In this document: one piece after another, positions 25,746 to 36,596 of the stretch
How positions within the stretch are numbered: the stretch's first letter is position 1
Layout of the letters: each line of letters starts with the position of its first letter
From: Hyphomonadaceae bacterium
Lineage (GTDB): Bacteria > Pseudomonadota > Alphaproteobacteria > Caulobacterales > Hyphomonadaceae
Length of the DNA stretch: 51,624 nucleotides
Assembly: GCA_030697555.1 (NCBI GenBank)
Contig: JAUYPV010000114.1
Span: forward strand, 1-51,624
Reading direction: 5' to 3'
Notes under the pieces: model-generated
Databases searched by the model: none
What the model saw: only the letters and a program-made list of their open reading frames with translations
What the model was told of the DNA's origin: nothing
Translations under genes and position numbers: made by a program

Positions 25746-26051
25746 TTACTGAGGACGCTGCATCGGCGCCGAGAACTCGGCTTTAGAGACGAAGCCGTCC
25801 TTGTCGGTGTCACGACGCTCGATCATCGTGGCGAGGCGGGCATCGTCCACCTGAGCGGCGAACTCAGCGGGAATCGTCGCCTTGTATTCGGTCTTGTCGA
25901 GTTTGCCGTCCTTGTTGGCGTCGCCCTTGGTGAAGGCGGCTTCCAGCTCTTCCGGCGTGCGCTGCATGCGGCCGCCGCCCTGCTGGGCGAGGGCGGGCAT
26001 AGCCATCGCTGCAACAAGCGTCGCCGCCACAGCAAGTTTAGTGAGTTTCAT
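25746..26051 (-). CDS. Exported EF-hand protein
   Basis: A 101-residue periplasmic protein: signal peptide MKLTKLAVAATLVAAMAMPALAQ, then a short Gly-rich linker and two EF-hands. The loops are DANKDGKLDKTE and DTDKDGFVSKAE, each with the oxygen-donor positions and the final glutamate in place, so calcium binding is likely. The ATG at 26051 is chosen because it starts the signal peptide; the longer open frame upstream adds unrelated sequence. It stands alone, with its own terminator, and is divergent from mutB. Role unknown, perhaps calcium buffering or sensing in the envelope. Confidence 0.87.
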   Translation of the reverse strand: MKLTKLAVAATLVAAMAMPALAQQGGGRMQRTPEELEAAFTKGDANKDGKLDKTEYKATIPAEFAAQVDDARLATMIERRDTDKDGFVSKAEFSAPMQRPQ

Positions 26052-26214
26052 GAGGTGTCTCTCCGCAATACCCGTGTCGGGCGTTATCCCCCTGATCGCC
26101 TCCACGACGGAGCGACTTCAAGCTTCAACGGCAGGCGCAACGGCATCCGTCGCGTACAACTGCAGATGAATCCCTTGTAAGCCGCCCGTAAGGCGCATGC
26201 TGCTGGGCGGATTC

Positions 26215-26232
26215 CCTTCGCATTTGCGAAGG
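26215..26232. promoter_or_regulatory. 18-bp palindrome upstream of mutB
   Basis: A perfect inverted repeat, CCTTCGCA-TT-TGCGAAGG, in the region between the divergent EF-hand and mutB genes, 66 bp before the preferred mutB start. The TTTGCGAA half is one base from the TTTGCAAA element reported for the alphaproteobacterial propionyl-CoA regulator PccR. It could be an operator or a short RNA hairpin. Confidence 0.4.
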
Positions 26233-26297
26233 CTTCATGACGCGGTGCGATGCGTGCTAGGAAACCTGCAGAATCCGCATACCGGAGCGCCCCGCAG

Positions 26298-28502
<2,205 letters not shown>

Positions 28503-28522
28503 GAAGCGGAGCATACTCGGCG

Positions 28523-28930
28523 ATGTTCAAGGCAGTGCACCCCGTTCTCGGAGCGCGCGATGTAACCGAAGCCGTGGCGTGGTATGTTGAACGGCTGGGA
28601 TTTCGCGAGCTTTTCAACGATGGCGGAGTTCTTGTTCGCTACGCCGGCATCGCACGCGACGGTGTCGAGCTGCATCTGCAATGGCACGATGTCTCAAGCT
28701 TCGCTGCCAAGGACGGCGACTCGCCGATGTACCGCTTCATGGTCGACGATCCGGACGCCTTGTTCGAGGAGTATCGCGACAAGGGCATCTTCCACGACCG
28801 CACTGCCCTGCGCGACACGCCGTGGGGCACGCGCGAGTTCGCATTCTACGATCTCAACGGTCACGGCCTAACATTTTACAGGGACCGCGAGGCGCCGCCA
28901 GCTGGTGGCAGCGACGCCAAATCGCGCTAG
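28523..28930 (+). CDS. VOC-superfamily (glyoxalase/bleomycin-resistance fold) protein
   Basis: A 135-residue single VOC module: HPVLGARDVTEAVAWYVERLGFRELFND at the N-terminus, VELHLQWHD in the middle and GTREFAFYDLNGHGLTFYRD at the end, where DLNGHGL is the classic metal-site region. Its position 20 bp after mutB invites the call methylmalonyl-CoA epimerase, but the sequence lacks the epimerase pattern and is closer to dioxygenase or bleomycin-resistance-like members. Start ATG with GCGGAG upstream. Likely cotranscribed with mutB; function unassigned. Confidence 0.8.
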   Translation: MFKAVHPVLGARDVTEAVAWYVERLGFRELFNDGGVLVRYAGIARDGVELHLQWHDVSSFAAKDGDSPMYRFMVDDPDALFEEYRDKGIFHDRTALRDTPWGTREFAFYDLNGHGLTFYRDREAPPAGGSDAKSR

Positions 28931-28954
28931 CTTTGGGACATGGAGATGCCTGTC

Positions 28955-29440
28955 ATGAACCGCATACTGATTCCCATACTCGCGACACTGGCTCTCGGCC
29001 TTTCGGCCTGCGCCACACCGCCGACAGTCTACCAACCTGCCGTATCGTCGGAAGACATGGGCTGGCGGGCGACGAAGATCGAGAACGACCGTTACCGCGT
29101 TTCCTTCCGCGCCAACGCCGATCTCAAGGGCCCGCAGGTGGAAGACATGGCGCTGCGCCGGGCGGCGGAGATCACGCTGGCGGATGGCTATCAGTGGTTC
29201 CGGGTGGTCAACCGCAATACCGAGCAGGTGGATGGACGGCGCGCCGGCGGCACCAGCGTCGGCGTGGGCGGTTCGAGCGGCTCGTACGGATCGGGTGTGG
29301 GCGTTGGTCTCAGCTTCGATCTCTCCCCGGACTCCCGGAAGTATGAGACGCAGCTGGAAATCCTGCTCGGCCGGGGCGCGAAGCCTGAGGGCGTCGATGC
29401 CTACGACGCGCAGGCCGTGCTCAACCGGACGCCGGGCTGA
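28955..29440 (+). CDS. Caulobacterales-type hypothetical lipoprotein
   Basis: A 161-residue lipoprotein: MNRILIPILATLALGLSAC, with the lipid-modified cysteine at residue 19. The mature part has GWRATKIENDRYRVSFRANADLKGPQVEDMALRRAAEITLADGYQWFRVVNR, then a Gly/Ser-rich linker and LSFDLSPDS. This resembles the CC0125/CC1285-type lipoproteins first named from Caulobacter, with no known function. The ATG at 28955 begins the signal peptide; GGAG lies nine bases upstream. It ends three bases from the YbjQ gene and is probably part of the mutB-to-meaB transcript. Confidence 0.82.
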   Translation: MNRILIPILATLALGLSACATPPTVYQPAVSSEDMGWRATKIENDRYRVSFRANADLKGPQVEDMALRRAAEITLADGYQWFRVVNRNTEQVDGRRAGGTSVGVGGSSGSYGSGVGVGLSFDLSPDSRKYETQLEILLGRGAKPEGVDAYDAQAVLNRTPG

Positions 29441-29443
29441 ACC

Positions 29444-29764
29444 ATGATCCTCACTACGACACCCAATATCGAAGGCCGCAGGATCAAGGAATATATGGGC
29501 GTCGTTACCGGCGAGGCCATCATCGGCGCCAATATCATCCGGGACGTGTTTGCGATGGTGCGCGATGTGGTCGGCGGCCGGTCGGGGTCGTACGAGGAGT
29601 CGCTGCGCGAAGCCCGCGAGGCGGCTTTCCGCGAGATGCAGGAAGAAGCGGTGCAACGCGGCGGGAATGCCGTCGTTGGTGTCGACATCGACTACGAGGT
29701 CGTCGGCCAGGGCGGCTCGATGATGATGGTCGCTGTATCCGGCACGGCGGTCGTGATCGAATAG
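29444..29764 (+). CDS. YbjQ/UPF0145 family protein
   Basis: A 106-residue protein with the YbjQ pattern: [68 protein letters not shown] and [31 protein letters not shown]. Such proteins form a pentameric barrel sometimes called a heavy-metal-binding domain; physiological role is uncertain. It sits between the lipoprotein and meaB genes with three-base gaps on each side, so it is tightly operonic. Confidence 0.92.
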   Translation: MILTTTPNIEGRRIKEYMGVVTGEAIIGANIIRDVFAMVRDVVGGRSGSYEESLREAREAAFREMQEEAVQRGGNAVVGVDIDYEVVGQGGSMMMVAVSGTAVVIE

Positions 29765-29767
29765 CGC

Positions 29768-30724
29768 ATGACGCTTGAGGACCTCTCGACACGCGCCGGC
29801 CTTGGCCGCGCCATTACGCTGATCGAATCACGGCGAACGGATCATCAGGCGAAGGCGCGCGAGCTTCTGGCGGCCACAATGCCCGAGACGGGCAAGGCGC
29901 AGCGCATCGGCATCACCGGCGTACCGGGTGTCGGCAAGTCCACCTTCATCGATGCCTTTGGGATGATGCTGATCGAGCAAGGCCATCGGGTGGCCGTCCT
30001 GGCCGTCGACCCCACGTCGCGGCGATCCGGCGGGTCGATCCTTGGCGACAAGACGCGCATGGCGCGGTTGGCTTCGGACGAGCGCGCCTTCATTCGCCCC
30101 TCCCCCGCCGGCGACACACTGGGCGGCGTTTCACGCAAGACGCGGGAAACGATGCTGCTGACGGAGGCGGCGGGATACGATGTCGTTCTGGTCGAGACGG
30201 TGGGTGTCGGACAATCCGAGACGGTCGTCGCCGACATGGTCGACTTCTTCCTGGTGCTGATGCTGCCCAATGCGGGCGACGAACTTCAAGGCATCAAGAA
30301 GGGCGTGCTGGAGGTGGCCGACCTCATCGCCGTCAACAAGGCGGACATCGACGAGAAGGCGGCCAAGCGCGCCGCGCGGGCTTATGAAATCGCCCTCCAC
30401 ATCATGGAGCAGGCCGATCCGGACTGGGCGCCGCCGGTGCATACGATCTCTGGCCATTCGGGCGCCGGGCTGCCGGAGCTATGGGCGGCGATCGAAACCC
30501 ACAGGAAAAAGACGGAGGGCTCCGGTTCGCGGGCAAAACGCCGCGCCGGGCAGCAAGTGCGCTGGCTCGACAGCCTGATCGAGGAAGGTCTCACGCAGGG
30601 CTTCGCCCAGCGTCCGGAAATTGCGGCCCGGCTCAAGGCAGTGCGGCGCGAGGTGGCGGAGGGGCTAGTTCCGGCGTCGAGCGCGGCGGACGAGCTGCTG
30701 GCGCTGTTTTTCGGGCACACATAG
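29768..30724 (+). CDS. meaB: Methylmalonyl-CoA mutase-associated GTPase MeaB (ArgK family)
   Basis: A G3E-family GTPase chaperone that gates cobalamin loading of methylmalonyl-CoA mutase and protects it from inactivation. It is 318 residues. Walker A is GVPGVGKSTF near residue 53. Downstream are VLAVDPTSRRSGGSILGDKTRM, VETVGVGQSETVVADMVDFF (switch and Walker B region) and NKADID (guanine specificity). The ATG is three bases past the YbjQ stop. Its place in the mutB transcript matches its role. The C-terminal helical dimerisation arm is present. Confidence 0.96.
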   Translation: MTLEDLSTRAGLGRAITLIESRRTDHQAKARELLAATMPETGKAQRIGITGVPGVGKSTFIDAFGMMLIEQGHRVAVLAVDPTSRRSGGSILGDKTRMARLASDERAFIRPSPAGDTLGGVSRKTRETMLLTEAAGYDVVLVETVGVGQSETVVADMVDFFLVLMLPNAGDELQGIKKGVLEVADLIAVNKADIDEKAAKRAARAYEIALHIMEQADPDWAPPVHTISGHSGAGLPELWAAIETHRKKTEGSGSRAKRRAGQQVRWLDSLIEEGLTQGFAQRPEIAARLKAVRREVAEGLVPASSAADELLALFFGHT

Positions 30725-30813
30725 GCACGGGCTAAGCCGGGCTGTCGCGCGGTCATTGCCCGGCGGGGCCGCTGGGCTACACCTTGCCCGTTGATTCGGG
30801 AGCGGACGCCCAC

Positions 30814-32034
30814 ATGGCCGGGCGACTTCAACATATTGCGGCAGGACTGGCGGCTTTGGCCGCGACGATGCTGTGCGCGCCGTCGGCCTCCGCGGACAAT
30901 GCCGGCCGGCCCATGACGTTCGAATGGGGCATGACCTATGGCGATGTGCCCGCGATCTTCGGCGATGGCGATTTCACGATCGACACGCCGGAGGCCCTGC
31001 GCGCTTTCCTGAAGCGCAGCGTCTATTCGCCGGACACGGTGATCTATCTCAACTCGCTCGGCGGCGATCTCGGTGCCGGGATGGAAGTCGGCAAGGTTAT
31101 CCGCGAGGCGCACCTCAATACCGGCGTGGCGCGCAATTCGCGGGACGCATTGCAGGCGAACACGATCGACCTTGAAGCCTTTTCGCGCGTCTATCCGGGA
31201 TACTGCGTCAGCGCATGCTCGCTGGCTTTCCTCGGCGGCGTATCGCGGGACGTGAAGCCGGGCGCTACCTATGCCGTTCACCAAGTCGCCATGAACTGCG
31301 TCGACAAGCGCAAGGCGCGCTCGCAATTCCCGTGGGTGGTGATGCCGAACGTGAACTACTGCCCCGAGCTGGATGAAGCGCTGGCGCTTGTGCAGATCGC
31401 GAGCGGGGCTGTGGTCGAGTATGTGCGGGCGATGGGCGCGGACCCGATCTTCCTCAGCGAGATGTCGAAGGCCGGGCCGAACTCGATCAATCCACTGACC
31501 ATGGATCAGCTCAACGCCTACAAGATCAACTTCACCATGCGCACCGAGAGCTGGTCCTACGAGACCGATGCTCAGGGGCAGTTCTTCCTGCAGTACCGCC
31601 AAGGTGACGAGTGGAAAGAAGACCGGGTCGAGCTCTATTGCAATCGAGCCGCCGCCCCTCGCCTGTTTCTGTGGTTGGTGCACGACACAAGGCGGTCGAC
31701 TGGCCGCGAGGATGCGCGGCGCGTGGTGGCGCTGGCGGAGAAAGGTATATCCGTCACGTGGCAACTTGAGGCCGTGACGCCCGACGGGATGACCGACACG
31801 CGCAGCGTGATGTTACAATCTTACGAACTCATCGAGCCTCCGAAGGTGACCGAGCACGACAATGTCACGCTCACCATCGATGTTTCCCAGCGCTTCCTCG
31901 ACATCCTGAGCGGGGCGCAACGCTTCCGGATCGTCACCACCGAGCCAGACACCAATGGCGTCAACGGCTTCAACCTGATTTCGCTCAATCTCGACCGCGA
32001 CAAGGTTGCGGGTATAGTACGGTCCTGCCGCTAG
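30814..32034 (+). CDS. Secreted ClpP-fold (COG3904-like) protein
   Basis: A 406-residue exported protein with signal peptide MAGRLQHIAAGLAALAATML and a ClpP/crotonase-like core. Residues about 60-160 read TVIYLNSLGGDLGAGMEVGKVIREAHLNTGVA, then YCVSACSLAFLGGVSRDVKPGATYAVHQV. The SAC serine and VHQ histidine occupy the positions of the ClpP catalytic pair, as in COG3904 predicted periplasmic proteins. The C-terminal 200 residues form an unassigned, probably beta-rich domain (LFLWLVHDTRR... VTWQLEAVTPDG). No partner genes. Whether it is an active protease is unknown. Confidence 0.75.
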   Translation: MAGRLQHIAAGLAALAATMLCAPSASADNAGRPMTFEWGMTYGDVPAIFGDGDFTIDTPEALRAFLKRSVYSPDTVIYLNSLGGDLGAGMEVGKVIREAHLNTGVARNSRDALQANTIDLEAFSRVYPGYCVSACSLAFLGGVSRDVKPGATYAVHQVAMNCVDKRKARSQFPWVVMPNVNYCPELDEALALVQIASGAVVEYVRAMGADPIFLSEMSKAGPNSINPLTMDQLNAYKINFTMRTESWSYETDAQGQFFLQYRQGDEWKEDRVELYCNRAAAPRLFLWLVHDTRRSTGREDARRVVALAEKGISVTWQLEAVTPDGMTDTRSVMLQSYELIEPPKVTEHDNVTLTIDVSQRFLDILSGAQRFRIVTTEPDTNGVNGFNLISLNLDRDKVAGIVRSCR

Positions 32035-32054
32035 GCTTTTTGCGGGATAGTGCG

Positions 32055-32459
32055 ATGTCCGAAGGTATGACGTGGCGTGGAGGCGGCTGCCATTGCGGCG
32101 CGGTGCGCTTCGAGGTTGAGACGCCCAATACGATCGAAGTCGAAGACTGCAATTGCAGCATGTGCGCCCGCCTGGGCTATCTGCACCTCATCGTTCCGTC
32201 GCACCGGTTCAGGCTGCTGTCGGGGATGGAGCACATCATCACCTACACGTTCAATACCGGCGTGGCGAAGCACCTGTTCTGCGCGGTGTGCGGGGTCAAG
32301 TCGTTCTATGTGCCCCGCTCGAACCCGGACGGGTTCAGCATCAACCTGCGCTGTCTCGACGACCCGCGCAGCTTCGACGAGGTCCGCATCGTCAACTTCG
32401 ATGGCAGGAATGAGTGGGAAGCGCAGGCGCAAGCCCTAGCCTACAAGTCGAAGGGCTGA
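32055..32459 (+). CDS. GFA-family (CENP-V/glutathione-dependent formaldehyde-activating) protein
   Basis: A 134-residue zinc-binding protein. The N-terminal CHCGAVRFEVE and DCNCSMCARLGY provide the GFA cysteine set, and LFCAVCGVKSFYVPRSNPDGF the second zinc site. In this family only one member is a formaldehyde-activating enzyme, and that role has been disputed, so the function is open. The ATG at 32055 is used; a TTG at 32040 lies within a weaker context. The next gene is convergent, its stop two bases away. Confidence 0.88.
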   Translation: MSEGMTWRGGGCHCGAVRFEVETPNTIEVEDCNCSMCARLGYLHLIVPSHRFRLLSGMEHIITYTFNTGVAKHLFCAVCGVKSFYVPRSNPDGFSINLRCLDDPRSFDEVRIVNFDGRNEWEAQAQALAYKSKG

Positions 32460-32461
32460 GT

Positions 32462-33268
32462 CTAGCTCGGATTGTCTTCCGTTTCGGGCTCGGAGGCATT
32501 CTGCAGTAACATAGTCGCCTGCGAGACCCAGCGTTCGCGCTCGATCCGGCCGTGGAAAGAAATCGCGCCGTTGACCCAGTCCACTTCGGCCTGGCTCCAC
32601 GAAGAAATCTGCGCGTAGTGCCAGATGCCGATACTGTTGAGCTTCTGCTCCAGCTTGGGCCCGATGCCGGAAATCAGCTTCAGGTCGTCGGCGTGACCGT
32701 CGCGCGGCGATTCCAGCAGCTCTGGCTGTTCGCCGTCCGGCTGCTTGGGCGCCGGCGCTGAACTGCCAGCGACTGGAATTGCGGTGGCGGGTGTGAGACC
32801 GCCGGTGCGCACCAGCTCTTCCTCGAGATACTTCACCCGGCCTTCGAGATACGAGTTGCGCCAGCGCAGGCGTGTCGCCGCATCGTTCTGGTCGTCAACC
32901 GGCTGTGCGGGCGTCGCATCGGATTCCAGATCGGCGAGCTTGCCCTCTAGAAAGCGCACACGGGATTCGAGATGGCGATTCCGCCACATCAGCGATCCCT
33001 CGGCGATCGGACCCTCATGGCCCGCCCTCGGAATGCCGGCCTTGTGGCGGATGACATCGGCTTCGGCTCTCTCGGCGCTGAGCTGGCTTTCCAGCTCCGC
33101 GATACGTGCGCGGCCGTCTGGATCGTCGATCGCGCCTTCAGCCGGCGTGGCCTCGCCGGCCGCCGCCATCCGCTTGGCGTAAAGGAGATGAAGCGCCCAG
33201 CCGACGACCCCGCCGAATACGGCGGCGATGAGGAGTTCCACCCACATCTGCGTCATCAGCCAAGTCAT
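32462..33268 (-). CDS. Membrane-anchored coiled-coil protein with C-terminal HhH domain
   Basis: A 268-residue protein in three parts. Residues 8-30 are a membrane segment (VELLIAAVFGGVVGWALHLLY). Residues about 50-155 are heptad-rich with two similar units, WRNRHLESRVRFLEGKLADLES and WRNSYLEGRVKYLEEELVRTG, an internal duplication of a coiled coil. After a Pro/Ala linker, DDLKLISGIGPKLEQKLNSIGIWHYAQISSWSQ is a helix-hairpin-helix domain of the type found in predicted flap-endonuclease-like or NADH-dehydrogenase-associated proteins. It directly follows the OmpA-like gene (TGA then ATG) and is probably translated with it. Function unknown. Confidence 0.8.
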   Translation of the reverse strand: MTWLMTQMWVELLIAAVFGGVVGWALHLLYAKRMAAAGEATPAEGAIDDPDGRARIAELESQLSAERAEADVIRHKAGIPRAGHEGPIAEGSLMWRNRHLESRVRFLEGKLADLESDATPAQPVDDQNDAATRLRWRNSYLEGRVKYLEEELVRTGGLTPATAIPVAGSSAPAPKQPDGEQPELLESPRDGHADDLKLISGIGPKLEQKLNSIGIWHYAQISSWSQAEVDWVNGAISFHGRIERERWVSQATMLLQNASEPETEDNPS

Positions 33269-34690
33269 TCAACGCGTCTCCCCCCGGATCACCCGGTACT
33301 CGATACGGCGGTTCTTCGCCCTGCCGGATTCGGTCCGGTTGCTGCCGGCCGGACGATCCGATCCGTAGCCTACCGCAGTCAGCCGGTCGGCGGACAGACC
33401 CCTTTCGACTAGATAATCCTTGATGGCCGAGGCCCGTTCGCGGCTAAGAGCGACGTTAACCGAGCGCCGGCCGGTGCTGTCGGTATAGCCCTGGATCTCG
33501 ATCTGGAGGTCCGAGCAGGCCCGGGCAACGGCGACCAGCTTATCCAACGCTCCGCCGCTCCTCTGGCTTATGGCGGTGCGATTCGATGCGAACTCGATCT
33601 GGTTTGAGTTGCCGATCCGGGTCAGTGCGGTCTGGCAGATGTCGGCGTGGTCGTCACCCCTGGCGCGGAGGTCCAGCCCGGCCAGTTCCGGCATTCGCGG
33701 GTCGACTTCGACCGCCTTGAGATCGAGGCGATAGTCATCCTCCAGCCGGGCCATGTCCTCGCGGAGACTGGCGATTACGCTGCCGGTCGCCTCGCCCGCA
33801 ATTCGGAAATAGCGTCCCTGGACCGTGATCTCACCGACTTTGAACTTCGCGAGGTGAGGCAGCGCTTCCTCCGCCCTCGCCTGCCAGGCGCCGGTCTCGG
33901 CAACGTAGGAACGATCCTCGGCATCGTCACTGCCGCCAGCAGCCTTCAGCAACTTCCGCTTAGCGTCCTCCGAGGCGACCTTCCCTTGAAGGATCAGGCG
34001 GCCATGGTCATTGGTGGCCACCCATTCGGGCGGACCCAGAACGTCGACGACCGCGGTTACCCCACCCTTGGCATGGCTGAGCGTGATGGCGATCGTTTCG
34101 GCGTCGAGATCACTCGGCGCCAAGCCGCTGACGGTGAGTCGCTGCCCGGTGAGATGCGCGGAGCCCCGCTCCAGCTTCACAAGAGCCTCAAGGCCGGCGA
34201 TAGCGGCCGCGTCCCATTGGATGCCGGCCGGCCCGCCGGAAGCGAGCGTCATCTCGCTGCTCATGTCGCCGCCATAAAGCTTGCGGGCGGCGTTGTGAAT
34301 CGATTCGAATGCTGCGCGGCTGGGTGCGACGCCTTCGAGGAAGACGCGACCGTTTTCCTTGCGGGCTGTCCAGGTGAAAGGTGAGGCCAGCGGCGCAACG
34401 TCGACCTTCTCGGCGCCGACACCGGCGCCCGCGTTCCGCAAAGCAGCGATGATCTCGTTGCGCGCCTCGACCGTCGGGGCAACGCCTTCGAGCTCGACAT
34501 GCTGTCCGCTCGCCCGCGCGCTCCACGTCGTCAGCCGCGCATCGGCCAACGCAGCGTTGGCGGCGGCCTGGACACGCTCCTCGATCCGCGATGCGGAATT
34601 CGGTCCGAGGACCGTGCTAACTATACCCGTGACCAGAAAACCGGCGACGCCTGTTGCAAGCATCGTCATCCCGAGTGTTCGGCGCTTCAT
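33269..34690 (-). CDS. OmpA-family protein with BON-like repeats
   Basis: A 473-residue envelope protein. After an N-terminal membrane segment (TMLATGVAGFLVTGIVSTVLG) come several BON-like modules, recognisable in LTTWSARASGQHVELEGVAPTVEARNEII and VFLEGVAPSRAAFESI. The C-terminal OmpA domain (about residues 355-470) has DADICQ-like DHADICQTAL, ASNRTAIS, IEIQGYTDSTGR, NVALSRERASAIKDYLVERG and GYGSDRPAGSN, the peptidoglycan-binding fold. It may tie the inner membrane to the murein layer. The ATG at 34690 starts the membrane anchor. It is divergent from the methyltransferase gene and heads an operon with the HhH protein. Confidence 0.85.
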   Translation of the reverse strand: MKRRTLGMTMLATGVAGFLVTGIVSTVLGPNSASRIEERVQAAANAALADARLTTWSARASGQHVELEGVAPTVEARNEIIAALRNAGAGVGAEKVDVAPLASPFTWTARKENGRVFLEGVAPSRAAFESIHNAARKLYGGDMSSEMTLASGGPAGIQWDAAAIAGLEALVKLERGSAHLTGQRLTVSGLAPSDLDAETIAITLSHAKGGVTAVVDVLGPPEWVATNDHGRLILQGKVASEDAKRKLLKAAGGSDDAEDRSYVAETGAWQARAEEALPHLAKFKVGEITVQGRYFRIAGEATGSVIASLREDMARLEDDYRLDLKAVEVDPRMPELAGLDLRARGDDHADICQTALTRIGNSNQIEFASNRTAISQRSGGALDKLVAVARACSDLQIEIQGYTDSTGRRSVNVALSRERASAIKDYLVERGLSADRLTAVGYGSDRPAGSNRTESGRAKNRRIEYRVIRGETR

Positions 34691-34784
34691 GAGTATCTCC
34701 GAACTCAAGCGAATTGCGGGCGCAGCTTCCCTTGCGGCCACAACCTACCTAGAGCTAGTTCGGCTGCAGCCCGGGACGACACGC

Positions 34785-35669
34785 GTGACGCAAGGATCAC
34801 AAGATAAACCTCGAACGCATTCGGATTCTCCCAAGGGACGATCCGGCGACCTTGCTTTTGAGCACATCACGTCCCCTGCGAACGATACGGTTAAGCTGCT
34901 GAAGTCGCTCGACCGGAAGAAGGCGCGCACCGAGACGGGGCTGTTCCTCGCCGAGGGAGCTCGACTGGTTGAGGAAGCGCTTAACCATGACTGGACCCCG
35001 GCCTATGTGCTTGCAGGAGCAGCTGCACTCGAGCGTTCCCAGACCAAGGACCTGCTCGCGCGATTGAAGAAAGCCGGTGCGCGGACTCTGACAGCAAGCG
35101 AAAAGGTTCTCGCCGCCGTCGCGCGCAAGGACAACCCGCAGACAGTCGTCGCGGCGTTCAAACAGCGGCTGTCCAAACTGTCAGTATTCCCGTCGGAAGG
35201 CGCCCGCCGCTGGGTGGCGCTTTACGAGGTTCGCGACCCCGGCAACCTCGGCACCGTGATCCGCACCGCGGACGCGGCCGGCGTGAGTGGCGTGATACTG
35301 GTTGGCCAGACCTGCGATCCGTTCTCCGTAGAGGCCGTGCGCGCGACGATGGGCTCACTGTTCGCGATGCCGCTCGCCGCCGCGAGCTTCGACGATTTCA
35401 ACGCATGGCGCACGAAAGCTGGCGCGCGAATGATCGCGGCGTCGATGCGCGGCAAGAGCCCGCACGACGAGGCGAGGTATGGCGAGAAGAGCGTTGTGCT
35501 GATGGGCAATGAGCAGGCCGGACTGCCGGAAGCCGTAGAAGCCGAATGTGATGAGCTGGTTCGAATTCCGATGATGGGCGCTGCCGACAGCCTCAATCTC
35601 GCGTCTGCCGCCAGCGTGATGATCTACGAAGTCTGGCGCAGCCAGGGTTATGCCGGAGCCGGCAAATGA
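34785..35669 (+). CDS. SpoU/TrmH-family RNA 2'-O-methyltransferase
   Basis: A 294-residue SPOUT methyltransferase. The N-terminal substrate-binding part has ITSPANDTVKLLKSL and GLFLAEGARLVEEAL; the knotted domain shows EVRDPGNLGTVIRTADAAGVSGVILVG, VRATMGSLFAMP, VLMGNEQAGLPEAV (motif 2) and IPMMGAADSLNLASAASVMIYE (motif 3). It methylates a ribose 2'-OH in tRNA or rRNA; the target is not known from sequence. No ATG starts the family-matching region; GTG 34785, with GGGA upstream, gives the expected length. An ATG at 34689 overlaps the start of the divergent OmpA gene and is less likely. The end overlaps the next gene by ATGA. Confidence 0.88.
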   Translation: MTQGSQDKPRTHSDSPKGRSGDLAFEHITSPANDTVKLLKSLDRKKARTETGLFLAEGARLVEEALNHDWTPAYVLAGAAALERSQTKDLLARLKKAGARTLTASEKVLAAVARKDNPQTVVAAFKQRLSKLSVFPSEGARRWVALYEVRDPGNLGTVIRTADAAGVSGVILVGQTCDPFSVEAVRATMGSLFAMPLAAASFDDFNAWRTKAGARMIAASMRGKSPHDEARYGEKSVVLMGNEQAGLPEAVEAECDELVRIPMMGAADSLNLASAASVMIYEVWRSQGYAGAGK

Positions 35670-36550
35670 CGGCTGAGAAATTCGAGCTTCTGATCAGCGA
35701 TGACTGGCGTGACTACGAGCTGCTGGACTCGGGCGCCATGCGCAAGCTCGAGCGGTTCGGAAGTGTCCGCGTCAACCGTCCTGATCCGCAGGCGCTTTGG
35801 CAACCGCAGACGCCGGTCGAGAGCTGGAAGGCCGATGCGGTCTTCGCTTCGAAGGATGACGAGGACGAACGCGGCGCGTGGAGCTTCACGGCCAAGCAGC
35901 CGCCGGAGGAATGGCCGATCGCTTGGCAGGACCTGAAGCTGAATGCCCGCCTCGCCGCTTTCCGCCACATGGGCGTCTTTCCGGAGCACTCGGTTCATTG
36001 GCGGTGGTCGATGGACCAAGTGCGGCAGGCGAAGCGGCCGATAAGGGCGCTGAATCTGTTCGGCTACACAGGCATGATGTCTCTGGCGTTGGCGAAGGCC
36101 GGCGCGGAAGTGGTGCATCTTGATGCCAGTCCGAAGTCGATCGCGCAGGGGCGCCAGAACCAGGAGCTGTCTGGCCTTGCCGACAAGCCGATCCGCTGGA
36201 TCTGCGACGACGCCATGAAGTTCATGGAGCGCGAGGTGCGTCGCGAACGGCAGTACGAAGCCATCGTGCTGGACCCGCCGAAGTTCGGACGCGGGCCGAA
36301 GAATGAAGTCTGGCAGTTCGAGGATGACTTTTCGAAATTGCTCGAGCTTTCGCGTCAGCTTCTGAGCGACAAGCCGCTGTTCGTCATTGCGACGGTCTAT
36401 GCTGTGCGGCTGTCCTATGCGGCAGTCGGACAAGCGCTCGCCGGCGCGATGCCGGGCGGCAAGGTGTCGTGTGGCGAGATGGCGATCCGCGAAAGCGGGC
36501 GCGGACTAGTGCTGCCCACCGGCCTGTTCGCGCGTTGGACGCCTTCCTAA
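35666..36550 (+). CDS. Class I SAM-dependent methyltransferase (RlmI-like)
   Basis: A 294-residue Rossmann-fold methyltransferase. The SAM-binding motif is LNLFGYTGMMSLALAKAGAEVVHLDASPKSI near residue 135, followed by ICDDAMKFMEREV and the catalytic-loop IVLDPPKFGRGP, as in 23S rRNA m5C methyltransferases of the RlmI/RlmK group. It lacks the N-terminal PUA domain of RlmI. Earlier residues (YELLDSGAMRKLERFGSVRVNRPDPQALW) are typical of this shorter alphaproteobacterial branch. Its ATG overlaps the SpoU gene stop, so the two are translationally coupled, which suggests a shared RNA-modification context. Confidence 0.87.
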   Translation: MTAEKFELLISDDWRDYELLDSGAMRKLERFGSVRVNRPDPQALWQPQTPVESWKADAVFASKDDEDERGAWSFTAKQPPEEWPIAWQDLKLNARLAAFRHMGVFPEHSVHWRWSMDQVRQAKRPIRALNLFGYTGMMSLALAKAGAEVVHLDASPKSIAQGRQNQELSGLADKPIRWICDDAMKFMEREVRRERQYEAIVLDPPKFGRGPKNEVWQFEDDFSKLLELSRQLLSDKPLFVIATVYAVRLSYAAVGQALAGAMPGGKVSCGEMAIRESGRGLVLPTGLFARWTPS

Positions 36551-36596
36551 GCGAGACAGCGATTCACGGCCTCGCTTCGCTCCGGCCGATCGCGGT

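Noticed and set aside
28523-28930. Methylmalonyl-CoA epimerase next to mutB
   Set aside because: The VOC protein lacks the epimerase N-terminal pattern and metal-site spacing, so position alone is not enough.
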